From the NCBI GenBank assembly GCA_030151245.1, contig JASLEF010000129.1, forward strand, positions 1 through 28,492: a stretch of 28,492 bases of DNA, given 5' to 3'. The position numbers were made by a program, and so were the translations under genes. This document shows, piece by piece, positions 1 to 6,863 of the stretch. Numbering within the stretch: the stretch's first letter is position 1; every line of letters begins with the position of its first letter. This DNA is from Ignatzschineria sp. (lineage in GTDB: Bacteria; Pseudomonadota; Gammaproteobacteria; Cardiobacteriales; Wohlfahrtiimonadaceae). The notes beneath the pieces are model-generated. The model made no database searches, had not been told where the DNA came from, and worked only from the letters and a program-made list of their open reading frames with translations.

Positions 1-119
1 TCCTAGTCGTCCCCATGGTGGGAGCCTTCTTTATTGACCTTGTGAATGTGATCGTCATTAAACTCTACTTAATGCTCCCGATCTTCCCACAAATCGTCAC
101 AGCCACAACAGGAAGTTAA
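1..119 (+). CDS. gltS: C-terminal end of a probable sodium/glutamate symporter (partial)
   Basis: An open frame enters from the left edge (codons start at base 3) and ends at a TAA at 117-119. It encodes about 38 residues containing the hydrophobic stretch VGAFFIDLVNVIVIKLYL. A closing segment of the type VPxVGAFFIDxxN is what I recall from the last transmembrane helix of GltS, the Na+-dependent glutamate uptake carrier of the inner membrane. The rest of the gene lies outside the window, so the call rests on this short tail only. A strong terminator follows at 157-186. Another polytopic carrier cannot be excluded. Confidence 0.5.
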   Translation, partial: LVVPMVGAFFIDLVNVIVIKLYLMLPIFPQIVTATTGS

Positions 120-156
120 TCCCCTCCGTTACAAATTTAAATTGATATTTCGAAAC

Positions 157-186
157 AAAAAACCCGCTCCATGGCGGGTTTTTTTA
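157..186 (+). terminator. Rho-independent terminator after the gltS-like gene
   Basis: A perfect 7-bp stem AACCCGC (161-167) / GCGGGTT (174-180) has a 6-nt loop. It is preceded by an A run and followed by a T run to about 186. It lies about 40 bases after the stop codon of the left-edge gene. Confidence 0.9.
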
Positions 187-533
187 TTGCCATCTCTTAC
201 AAACTCAATGGCTATGGATCATCGTTATAGCCTATAAAACATCTAGCAAGGGAGCTTTTCATTTTATCTCAAAAGCAGAACCTTGCCACAACAGATCCCT
301 ATTACTCTCCAGAAGAATCAATCTTAAAAAAACAATATTGAGCATCTGCTTTAAATCGAAGTTAAACCTATGTTTACTCCATTCTTCTATATCCTCACTG
401 AATTCAAAAAATGGATATTATCCACGCCGATTATCCCACTAGAGACAATACAATCTGAGCCTGAAAAGCCCTCCCTAGTTGATGATCCCAATATTATTCC
501 TTTTCATTCATCTCTTTAACTTTTATCAAAAAA
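187..533. other. Intergenic region without a recognised gene
   Basis: About 350 AT-rich bases lie between the terminator of the left-edge gene and the 3' end of the gph gene, which reads toward it. I see no credible reading frame, RNA gene or repeat, and no clear terminator for gph in it. Confidence 0.6.
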
Positions 534-1199
534 CTACGAGCGAACAATCGTTAACAGATCAATCATCTCATCAATCACAAAAGTAGGTTGTTCCTCCGTC
601 ACGGGGCGACCAAAATTATAGCCATAGGTCACGCCAACCGTTCTCACACCCGCGCTTCTTGCTGATTCAATATCATTCCGTGAATCACCCACAAATAGTA
701 GCTCCTCTTGCAGTAATCCAAATTGACCTAAAGTTAAGAAGATCGGCGCCGGATGAGGCTTTCTTTCAGCGACATCATCTGCTCCTAATACCAACTCAAA
801 ATATTGCATCATATTGAGCTCTTCAAGCAAGGTTGGTAAAAAACGAGAAGGTTTATTAGTAATCAACGCTAAACGATATCCATCTGCCTTTAGTCCCTCT
901 AATGTCTCATAAACGCCAGGATATACTTCACTACCATTCTTTAAAATCTCTGTATAAAACTTCGTAAATAACGCGAATCCTTCATCGAATCTTTGAATGC
1001 CGGCATCAGGATCAAGGTGTTGCAAGGCTGTTTCAATAAGATTAATCGCCCCATGTCCAATCCAGACAGATACCTGATCAAATCCCACAGCCTCATAGCC
1101 CAATGCTTCTAATGTTTGATCAACGGCTTCTGCCAATCCTTTAGCGCTATTAATTAATGTCCCATCTAAATCAAACGCCACTGCTTTTACAAATCCCAT
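534..1199 (-). CDS. gph: Phosphoglycolate phosphatase, HAD superfamily
   Basis: This 221-residue protein is a HAD-superfamily hydrolase of the Gph type, which dephosphorylates 2-phosphoglycolate arising from DNA 3'-end repair and oxidative damage. The four HAD motifs are visible: motif I FDLDGT with nucleophile D10 and acid/base D12, motif II ITNKPS, the motif III lysine in ERKPHP, and motif IV VGDSRNDIESA, which binds Mg2+. The helical cap insert lies between motifs I and II. Length fits Gph (E. coli about 250, many others 220-230). The start ATG at 1197-1199 has an AGGGAG ribosome site just upstream. It appears monocistronic. Related HAD phosphatases such as PpaX or a nucleotidase look very similar, so the substrate is inferred from overall resemblance. 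Confidence 0.85.
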   Translation of the reverse strand: MGFVKAVAFDLDGTLINSAKGLAEAVDQTLEALGYEAVGFDQVSVWIGHGAINLIETALQHLDPDAGIQRFDEGFALFTKFYTEILKNGSEVYPGVYETLEGLKADGYRLALITNKPSRFLPTLLEELNMMQYFELVLGADDVAERKPHPAPIFLTLGQFGLLQEELLFVGDSRNDIESARSAGVRTVGVTYGYNFGRPVTEEQPTFVIDEMIDLLTIVRS

Positions 1200-1534
1200 T
1201 TTTATTCTCCCTTTTAATACTCATTTTAAACTCTGGGATATTCCCGCTGTTTTCTGAAGAATCATTGTAAGCGAACGCCTCAAAAAATAAATAAAAAGCC
1301 TATTTCAAGCACAATACTGATAATAGAATAGTTTACAAACAGCAAAAACCGCCTTAAATACTGACGATGACAAGAAGCCTAAAAACAAAGAGATAACCTA
1401 AACATCATCAAACTTTTCAATATTTACCTCTGAAAACCGTTAACTACTCGATTTTTAAAGCACATTTAGGTATATTGCCTTCTTTACCGAAGGTTTCGGT
1501 ACTCATTTCAATCTTGCATGGAGATCGCGTAATA
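1200..1534. other. Divergent intergenic region between gph and yjdM
   Basis: This 335-bp AT-rich interval separates the divergent gph (-) and yjdM (+) and must carry both promoters. I cannot assign convincing -35/-10 pairs. A TTG at 1475 would extend yjdM by 20 residues, but that extension does not match the family and is rejected. Confidence 0.5.
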
Positions 1535-1873
1535 ATGCATAACTTACCGCCTTGCCCACAATGTGGAATGGAACATACTTATACCGATACTGAGTTTTTC
1601 TTCTGCCCTGATTGTGGCAATGAATGGTCAGCAACAGAAGAAGCCCCAACGGAAGAGGTCGGCTTAACAGCTCGTGATGCTCATGGAACACCGCTTGCTG
1701 ATGGTGATTCTGTCACAGTCATCAAAGACCTTAAAGTGCGTGGATCATCCATGGTGATCAAACAAGGCACTTTAATTAAAGGTATTCGTATTATTGAAGG
1801 GGATCATGATATCGACTGTAAAGTGAATGGAACAAGCCTTCAACTTAAATCAGAGTTCATGAAAAAAGCTTAA
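1535..1873 (+). CDS. yjdM: YjdM/PhnA-family zinc-ribbon protein
   Basis: This 112-residue protein is strongly similar to E. coli YjdM (formerly PhnA), which is about 111 residues. An N-terminal zinc ribbon has two CxxC pairs (CPQC and CPDC). It is followed by the conserved domain with DADGDSVTVIKDLKVRGSS-like and EGDHDIDCKVNG-like sequence, ending LKSEFMKKA. The PhnA name is misleading: phosphonoacetate hydrolase activity belongs to an unrelated protein, and the function of this family is not firmly known. I chose ATG 1535 because it gives the family length and has GGAG about 11 bases upstream. It appears to be a single-gene unit closed by a strong terminator. Confidence 0.9.
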   Translation: MHNLPPCPQCGMEHTYTDTEFFFCPDCGNEWSATEEAPTEEVGLTARDAHGTPLADGDSVTVIKDLKVRGSSMVIKQGTLIKGIRIIEGDHDIDCKVNGTSLQLKSEFMKKA

Positions 1874-1920
1874 TAACGAATCTTTAAAATCTGACTTAAA
1901 AATCAAATTTAAAGACCTTC

Positions 1921-1963
1921 AAAAAAATCCTCCAATAGCGGCCACTATTGGGGGATTTTTTTA
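1921..1963 (+). terminator. Rho-independent terminator after yjdM
   Basis: A long stem pairs bases 1926-1938 with 1945-1957 (one G-U pair) around a 6-nt loop. It has an A run before it and a seven-T run after it, about 50 bases after the yjdM stop. Confidence 0.92.
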
Positions 1964-2440
1964 TAACATCTCTCGCGATATTCTGATTCTACCCTATTTA
2001 TCCTCCATACTTTTATCCCAAGAAGGGCACAGACTTTAAATTGAGGCAAGTGATAACAAGAGTCCCTAAATTTTATCCCTTAAATAAAACTTATTCGTCC
2101 CGTCATCATCGTCAAAGAACCTTTCCTTCCCATTTAAAAAGTAGATAAAAATAGGGAGACTGATATTTTTGAGTTTTAAAATTCTCTTTATTCTTAAATC
2201 TTTTAATGCCCTTGGATTCTCATGCCTTTATCACTTTTAATTTTCTTAATATATTTAATACTAATGCTAATCTTGATCTTTATTTTTAATGATTGGTGTT
2301 TTAACTATTATTCTTAATAATGTCTCCTATATAATTATAGGATCTGATTTAATGAGGGTTTACAGCTAAATTCACCTCATATCAATAGTTGAAATCATTC
2401 TATTTATGCTTCGTTTCAAAGAAATGAATCCCCTTCTATA
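1964..2440. other. Long AT-rich leader region upstream of the alcohol dehydrogenase
   Basis: About 480 bases of very AT-rich sequence carry no credible gene. The only structure I can point to is an 18-bp inverted repeat at 2325-2342. The unusual length suggests regulatory content for adh, but nothing more can be shown. Confidence 0.5.
2325..2342. repeat. 18-bp inverted repeat upstream of adh (possible operator)
   Basis: Perfect arms TCCTATA and TATAGGA are separated by TAAT. It lies about 100-115 bases upstream of the predicted adh -35 box. The high AT background makes a chance palindrome possible. Confidence 0.35.
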
Positions 2441-2469
2441 TTGTTATTTCTTAAAATATCTCCTAATAT
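2441..2469 (+). promoter_or_regulatory. Predicted sigma-70 promoter of the alcohol dehydrogenase
   Basis: The pair is -35 TTGTTA (2441-2446), a 17-bp spacer, and -10 TAATAT (2464-2469). It lies about 50 bases before the start codon. The spacing is ideal, but the hexamers are imperfect and the region is AT-rich. Confidence 0.45.
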
Positions 2470-2516
2470 AAAAAGAGTACTTTTTATTCACTTTCGATAC
2501 CAAGGAGTGGTTCAAT

Positions 2517-3602
2517 ATGAAAGAGACGATGAAAGCAATGGTTTATTACGGTGAAAATGATCTTCGTTTTGAAGAGCGTCCGATTCCAAAACTTTTAGCC
2601 CCCACAGATGCGATTGTAAAACTCACTAAAACAACCATTTGTGGCACAGACCTTGGCATCATGAAAGGTAAAAACCCCGAAATAGAAGCAACCGCAAAAG
2701 AGAAAACTGGCGATTTCAATGGCCGAATTCTCGGACACGAAGGCATCGGAATTGTCGAAGAAGTCGGTGATGCTGTTAAAGACTTCAAAAAAGGCGACAA
2801 AGTCATTATCTCTTGCGTCAGTCGCTGCGGGACTTGTGAAAATTGTCAAAAACAACTCAACGCTCACTGTATGAATGAAGGGGGCTGGATCATGGGATAT
2901 ATGATCGACGGCACCCAAGCAGAATATGTTCGTACGCCTTTTGCCGATACCTCCCTCTACCATTTACCCAAAGAACTAAACGAAGACGTTGCAGTATTAC
3001 TGTCAGATGCACTTCCAACCTCGCATGAAATCGGTGTGCAATATGGAGATGTACAACCTGGTGATACTGTCGCTATTGTTGGCGCTGGACCTATCGGAAT
3101 GGCGGCTCTTTTAACGGCGCAACTCTACTCTCCTAGTGAAATCATTGTCGCAGATACCGATACAAACCGTCTGAAAATGGCGTTAGAAATGGGCGCGACA
3201 CAAGTGGTGAATTCAGCAACTGAAGATCCGATTGCACGTATTCGGGAAATGACCAATGGCCGCGGCGTTGATTGTGCTATTGAAGCTGTTGGAATCCCGG
3301 CAACTTGGGATGTCTGCCAACATGTTGTAAAAGAGGGCGGAAATATTGCAAACGTTGGTGTTCACGGACAACCTGTAAGCTTTGCACTCGAAAAATTGTG
3401 GATTAAAAACCTCAAAATCACCACGGGGTTAGTGAATGCAAATACGACGGGTATGCTTCTAAAAACCTGCTGCTCTGGCAAATTACCGCTAGAGAAAATG
3501 ATCACACACCATTTCAAGTTTAACGATCTAGAGCATGCTTATAAAGTCTTTAAAAATGCGGCTGATGAAAAGGCGATGAAAGTGATCATCGATTACAATT
3601 AA
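2517..3602 (+). CDS. Zinc-dependent alcohol dehydrogenase (MDR family)
   Basis: This 361-residue medium-chain dehydrogenase oxidises or reduces a small alcohol/aldehyde or ketone with NAD(P). Visible elements are the catalytic-zinc ligand C42 in TTICGTDLG, the GHEGIG box with H74-E75, four structural-zinc cysteines C104, C107, C110 and C118, and a Rossmann motif VGAGPIGM. The ICGTDLG start and absence of long insertions resemble bacterial ADHs of the isopropanol/threonine dehydrogenase-like branch, so the substrate may be a secondary alcohol. The exact substrate cannot be read from sequence. AAGGAG at 2502-2507 sits 9 bases before ATG 2517, which supports this start over ATG 2529. It is a single gene with its own promoter and terminator. 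Confidence 0.88.
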   Translation: MKETMKAMVYYGENDLRFEERPIPKLLAPTDAIVKLTKTTICGTDLGIMKGKNPEIEATAKEKTGDFNGRILGHEGIGIVEEVGDAVKDFKKGDKVIISCVSRCGTCENCQKQLNAHCMNEGGWIMGYMIDGTQAEYVRTPFADTSLYHLPKELNEDVAVLLSDALPTSHEIGVQYGDVQPGDTVAIVGAGPIGMAALLTAQLYSPSEIIVADTDTNRLKMALEMGATQVVNSATEDPIARIREMTNGRGVDCAIEAVGIPATWDVCQHVVKEGGNIANVGVHGQPVSFALEKLWIKNLKITTGLVNANTTGMLLKTCCSGKLPLEKMITHHFKFNDLEHAYKVFKNAADEKAMKVIIDYN

Positions 3603-3632
3603 TCGTTATTTAACATAACACGCGACATACTC

Positions 3633-3672
3633 AATAGCCCCTGATCTTTTAATGAGACAGGGGCTATTTTTG
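3633..3672 (+). terminator. Rho-independent terminator after adh
   Basis: A perfect 11-bp stem AATAGCCCCTG (3633-3643) / CAGGGGCTATT (3658-3668) is followed by T residues, about 30 bases after the stop. Confidence 0.92.
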
Positions 3673-3783
3673 ATCGAGAATATTTCATACATTCTCTTTT
3701 CACTGCCACAACCTATCTCTCTGATCTCTTTTAAAATAAGAGTATATAAAATAATGCTTTTTATCTTATTCTCATTTAAGAAT

Positions 3784-3797
3784 TTGATGCAAGTCAT
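3784..3797 (+). promoter_or_regulatory. Secondary FNR-like site upstream of feoA
   Basis: TTGATGCAAGTCAT matches 8 of the 10 defined positions of the FNR consensus TTGATnnnnATCAA. Its centre is 31 bp upstream of the better site at 3815-3828. On its own it would not be convincing. Confidence 0.3.
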
Positions 3798-3814
3798 AAA
3801 GAAGAAGCTCTCTA

Positions 3815-3862
3815 TTGATAGCTATTAACATGCGAGATATATTTTCAAGATAATATATCCTC
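3815..3862 (+). promoter_or_regulatory. Predicted class II FNR-dependent promoter of feoABC
   Basis: TTGATAGCTATTAA at 3815-3828 matches 9 of 10 positions of the FNR box. A -10 element, GATAAT (3849-3854) or TAATAT (3851-3856), follows. Transcription would start near 3861-3863, which puts the FNR box centre at about -40 to -41.5. That is the class II activator position. FNR activation of feo is known in E. coli, so the arrangement makes biological sense. No clear Fur box was found here. Confidence 0.65.
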
Positions 3863-3890
3863 CCCTCTAATTCCTGACCGAGAAAACTCC

Positions 3891-4145
3891 ATGGGAAAAA
3901 TGACTTTAGATCAACTCTCTTTAAATGACACCGCTTTAATTAAAAAGCTTTTAACCGATAATTTAAACTACCGTAATAAATTGCTAGCCATGGGTATAAC
4001 CCCGGGATGCAAAGTGTCCATTGTTCGTAAAGCCCCCCTTGGAGATCCTATACAAATTGCGATTAGAGGCTTTCAGCTATGCTTAAGAAAATCAGAAGCC
4101 GCCGGTATTCAAGTAGATATCTACGGAGCCGATCATGAACGCTAA
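3891..4145 (+). CDS. feoA: Ferrous iron transport accessory protein FeoA
   Basis: This 84-residue protein is a small cytoplasmic SH3-like FeoA that partners the FeoB transporter. It matches family length and the conserved pattern LLAMGITPGCKVSIVRKAPLGDPI, then IRGFQLCLRKSEA. It is the first gene of feoABC, and its last 11 bases overlap the feoB start (4135), so translation is probably coupled. There is no strong ribosome site; GACCGAG lies roughly 10 bases before ATG 3891. Expression probably depends on the FNR-type promoter just upstream. Confidence 0.93.
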   Translation: MGKMTLDQLSLNDTALIKKLLTDNLNYRNKLLAMGITPGCKVSIVRKAPLGDPIQIAIRGFQLCLRKSEAAGIQVDIYGADHER

Positions 4146-6492
4146 GACAATCGCTCTTTTAGGGAATCCCAATTGTGGAAAAACAACACTTTTCAATGCC
4201 CTCACCGGCAGTAATCAGAAAGTGGCGAACTGGCCTGGCGTGACTGTTGACAAAAAAACAGGAAATTTTTCGATTGAGAATCGAGATATTCATGTGGTGG
4301 ATCTTCCCGGAACCTACTCTTTTGAGAGTAGTTTTCAAAACACGTCACAAGATGAATTAATTGTTCGGCACTATCTATTAGACGATAACGACAGCATTAT
4401 TATCAATGTCATCGATGCATCAAATCTCCAACGTAGTCTCTATCTAACCTTTCAATTACTCGATCTTAAACGCCCCATGATCATTGTACTGAACATGATT
4501 GATGTGGCGAAAATGGAAGGCTATGAAATTTATACCGCTCTATTACAAGAAAAGCTCCACTGCCCTGTTGTTGCGGTCAGTGCGAGTAGAAAAGAGGGGA
4601 TTACAGAGCTGAAAAAAGTGATCGCCGCTTATGATCCCAAACTCTATCTCGATCATCTGCCGTATCATACATTAAGCTCTCAAATTAACGAGATTATCAC
4701 GACAGAGCGGTCCTCCCTTTCGGCGCAAAGTATTCTCAATCAAGTCACGCAGTGGGAACTACTGGAAACGATCAAAGGAGATACCGATAATCTTCCCCAT
4801 TTAACTAAACTATCTGCGGCAGAGAATGCCTCTATCATCGCGATGCGCCAGAATATTGCAGCACTTGCTGAAGGCGAGCTCGATATCGCACTCGCTAGCT
4901 CCCGATTTGAAGCGATTGATGAACTCGCAAAAGAGGTTATTCATACTAACGGCATTGCGAGCTCTCAAGTAACCCATCGTATTGATAAATGGGCTTTAGG
5001 GAGAATTACCGGTATTCCCATCTTCTTACTCGTGATGTTTCTGATGTTTGCCATCTCGATTAACATCGGCTCTGCCTTTATCGACTTCTTTGAAATCCTC
5101 TTCGCGGCAATCTTTGTCGATGGTTTAGCGAGCGTTCTTAGTAGTATCCATACGCCAGAATGGCTCATTGCATTTCTCGCAAATGGAATCGGTGAAGGCA
5201 TCAAAACGGTGGCTTCTTTTATTCCAGTGTTGGCCATGATGTTCTTCTGTTTATCGCTCTTGGAAGATTCTGGTTATATGGCACGTGCGGCAATGGTTGT
5301 CGATCGAGGAATGCGCGCGATCGGGCTTCCCGGCAAAGCATTTGTCCCGATGCTCGTGGGATTTGGCTGCAATATCCCTGCGATTATGGGAACGAGAACC
5401 TTAGAAAATCACCGGGATCGTTTAATGTCGATCATGATGATTCCTTTTATGTCCTGCGGTGCGAGATTACCGGTTTATGCACTGTTTGCGGCGATATTCT
5501 TTCCTAATAGTGTCGGATTGATTGTCTATTGCCTTTATCTTTTAGGCATTTTTGTCGCTATTCTTACAGGATTTGCGCTGAAATTCTCTATCTTAAAAGG
5601 TCCTAATACGCCCTTTATTATGGAACTACCGGCATATCATCTCCCCACATTTAAGGGCATTTTTCTTGCCACTTGGGAACGCTTAAAAAGCTTTATCGTT
5701 CGTGCAGGAAAAGCCATTATCATCGTAGTTGCAGTCTTAGGAATTCTCAATAGTTGGGGCAATGATGGTTCATTTGGCAATGCTGATACGGAAAAATCCG
5801 TTCTCTCTTCCATTGGGAAAACAATCACGCCCATCTTTGAGCCAATGGGCATCACCGAACAAAACTGGCCAGCAACCGTCGGGATCTTCACCGGCATTTT
5901 TGCCAAAGAAGCCGTTATCGGTACCATGAATTCTCTCTATTCAGAGGGTGGAAATGATGAAGATTTTGAGTTTTGGGAAACGGTAAAGGAAGCCTTTGCG
6001 ACCATTCCTGAAAACTTAGCAGGAGTTCCGGCGCTTCTCCTAGATCCGTTAGGCATTCAGGAGCAAGTCGCTGATGGCGATCTCGATACCATTAAAGAGA
6101 GCAACGAAGTGAATGATGAAACCGTGACAAAAGTTCAGCAGTACTTCACTTCAGAAGCTGCCGTTATTGCCTATTTGATCTTTATCTTACTCTACACGCC
6201 ATGTGTTGCGGCATTAGGTTCTGTCTATCGTGAAGCTGGTTTAAAATGGACCCTCTTAGTCGCAAGCTGGACCTTCGTTATTGGCTGGATTTTAGCAACG
6301 GGTTATTATCAATTCCATCTACTCAACCAAGGCTCTTCAAACGCGATCTTCTGGCTCGTCGGTTTAGCAATCGCTCTATTGGCGCTCTTTATGTTATTGC
6401 GATGGATGGGAAAAGCCGACATCTTTTCACAAAGCCAAGCCATTATTGCCCAAAGCCATGTTAAAACCTCTTCTGATAAGTGTTGCCACTAA
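4135..6492 (+). CDS. feoB: Ferrous iron transporter FeoB
   Basis: This 785-residue inner-membrane Fe(II) transporter has a cytoplasmic G domain and a polytopic membrane domain. The G1 P-loop GNPNCGKT is at residues 10-17, G3 DLPG at 56-59 and G4 NMID at 120-123. A helical linker follows, then the membrane part with the two Gate regions, seen as GCNIPAIMGTRTLE and SCGARLPVYALF. Length is close to the E. coli protein (773). The C terminus ends in a Cys-Cys-His tail. It overlaps feoA by 11 bases and is followed 12 bases later by feoC. Confidence 0.97.
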   Translation: MNAKTIALLGNPNCGKTTLFNALTGSNQKVANWPGVTVDKKTGNFSIENRDIHVVDLPGTYSFESSFQNTSQDELIVRHYLLDDNDSIIINVIDASNLQRSLYLTFQLLDLKRPMIIVLNMIDVAKMEGYEIYTALLQEKLHCPVVAVSASRKEGITELKKVIAAYDPKLYLDHLPYHTLSSQINEIITTERSSLSAQSILNQVTQWELLETIKGDTDNLPHLTKLSAAENASIIAMRQNIAALAEGELDIALASSRFEAIDELAKEVIHTNGIASSQVTHRIDKWALGRITGIPIFLLVMFLMFAISINIGSAFIDFFEILFAAIFVDGLASVLSSIHTPEWLIAFLANGIGEGIKTVASFIPVLAMMFFCLSLLEDSGYMARAAMVVDRGMRAIGLPGKAFVPMLVGFGCNIPAIMGTRTLENHRDRLMSIMMIPFMSCGARLPVYALFAAIFFPNSVGLIVYCLYLLGIFVAILTGFALKFSILKGPNTPFIMELPAYHLPTFKGIFLATWERLKSFIVRAGKAIIIVVAVLGILNSWGNDGSFGNADTEKSVLSSIGKTITPIFEPMGITEQNWPATVGIFTGIFAKEAVIGTMNSLYSEGGNDEDFEFWETVKEAFATIPENLAGVPALLLDPLGIQEQVADGDLDTIKESNEVNDETVTKVQQYFTSEAAVIAYLIFILLYTPCVAALGSVYREAGLKWTLLVASWTFVIGWILATGYYQFHLLNQGSSNAIFWLVGLAIALLALFMLLRWMGKADIFSQSQAIIAQSHVKTSSDKCCH

Positions 6493-6504
6493 AGGCTGAT
6501 CACC

Positions 6505-6804
6505 ATGTTACTCCTCCAAATTCGTGATTATATCCTTACGCGACAAGAAGTGACGCTCGCAGAGCTGGCGATACATTTTCAAATGCCGGAGTCTGCCATC
6601 GAAAAGATGGCGGATCTCTGGCTACAAAAGGCTCCCATCGAGAAACTGCAACCGCAATGTCAGGACCTTGATGCAACCTCGGGCTGTGGCGGTTGTTCTT
6701 CAACCTGCTCGATGAAAAATATTGCCCCGCAAATCTCAAAATCGTTAGTGTTATATCGGTCTTTATCAACATCAAAATATAACGAAAAAAGCCCTAGCTC
6801 ATAA
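6505..6804 (+). CDS. feoC: FeoC-like winged-helix protein with an Fe-S-type cysteine cluster
   Basis: This 99-residue protein is the third gene of the feo operon. Residues 1-45 (LLQIRDYILTRQEVTLAELAIHF and on) have the winged-helix pattern of FeoC. Four cysteines follow, C52, C61, C64 and C68, in the spacing expected for the oxygen-sensitive cluster or metal site of FeoC proteins. Family members modulate FeoB stability or feo transcription. It is longer than usual (about 75-90 residues): roughly 28 residues after the cysteines resemble no known element. The stop codon lies in the loop of the operon terminator, so the hairpin codes for the last few residues. Confidence 0.8.
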   Translation: MLLLQIRDYILTRQEVTLAELAIHFQMPESAIEKMADLWLQKAPIEKLQPQCQDLDATSGCGGCSSTCSMKNIAPQISKSLVLYRSLSTSKYNEKSPSS

Positions 6805-6820
6805 CAGAATTAGGGCTTTT
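6787..6820. terminator. Bidirectional terminator between feoC and zntA, containing the feoC stop
   Basis: A perfect 10-bp stem AAAAGCCCTA (6787-6796) / TAGGGCTTTT (6811-6820) is flanked by an A run on the left and a T run on the right, so it can serve feoABC (+) and zntA (-). The feoC TAA at 6802-6804 is in the loop. Confidence 0.9.
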
Positions 6821-6863
6821 AAAATGCCTACTAACAACACAAAATACACAAAATTGATCGTGG

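Noticed and set aside
1475..1534. 20-residue extension of YjdM from TTG 1475
   Set aside because: E. coli YjdM begins at the position matching ATG 1535, and the extension has no family counterpart.
3720..3790. Possible Fur box upstream of feoA
   Set aside because: The best alignment to the 19-bp Fur consensus gave only about half of the positions, no better than AT-rich background.
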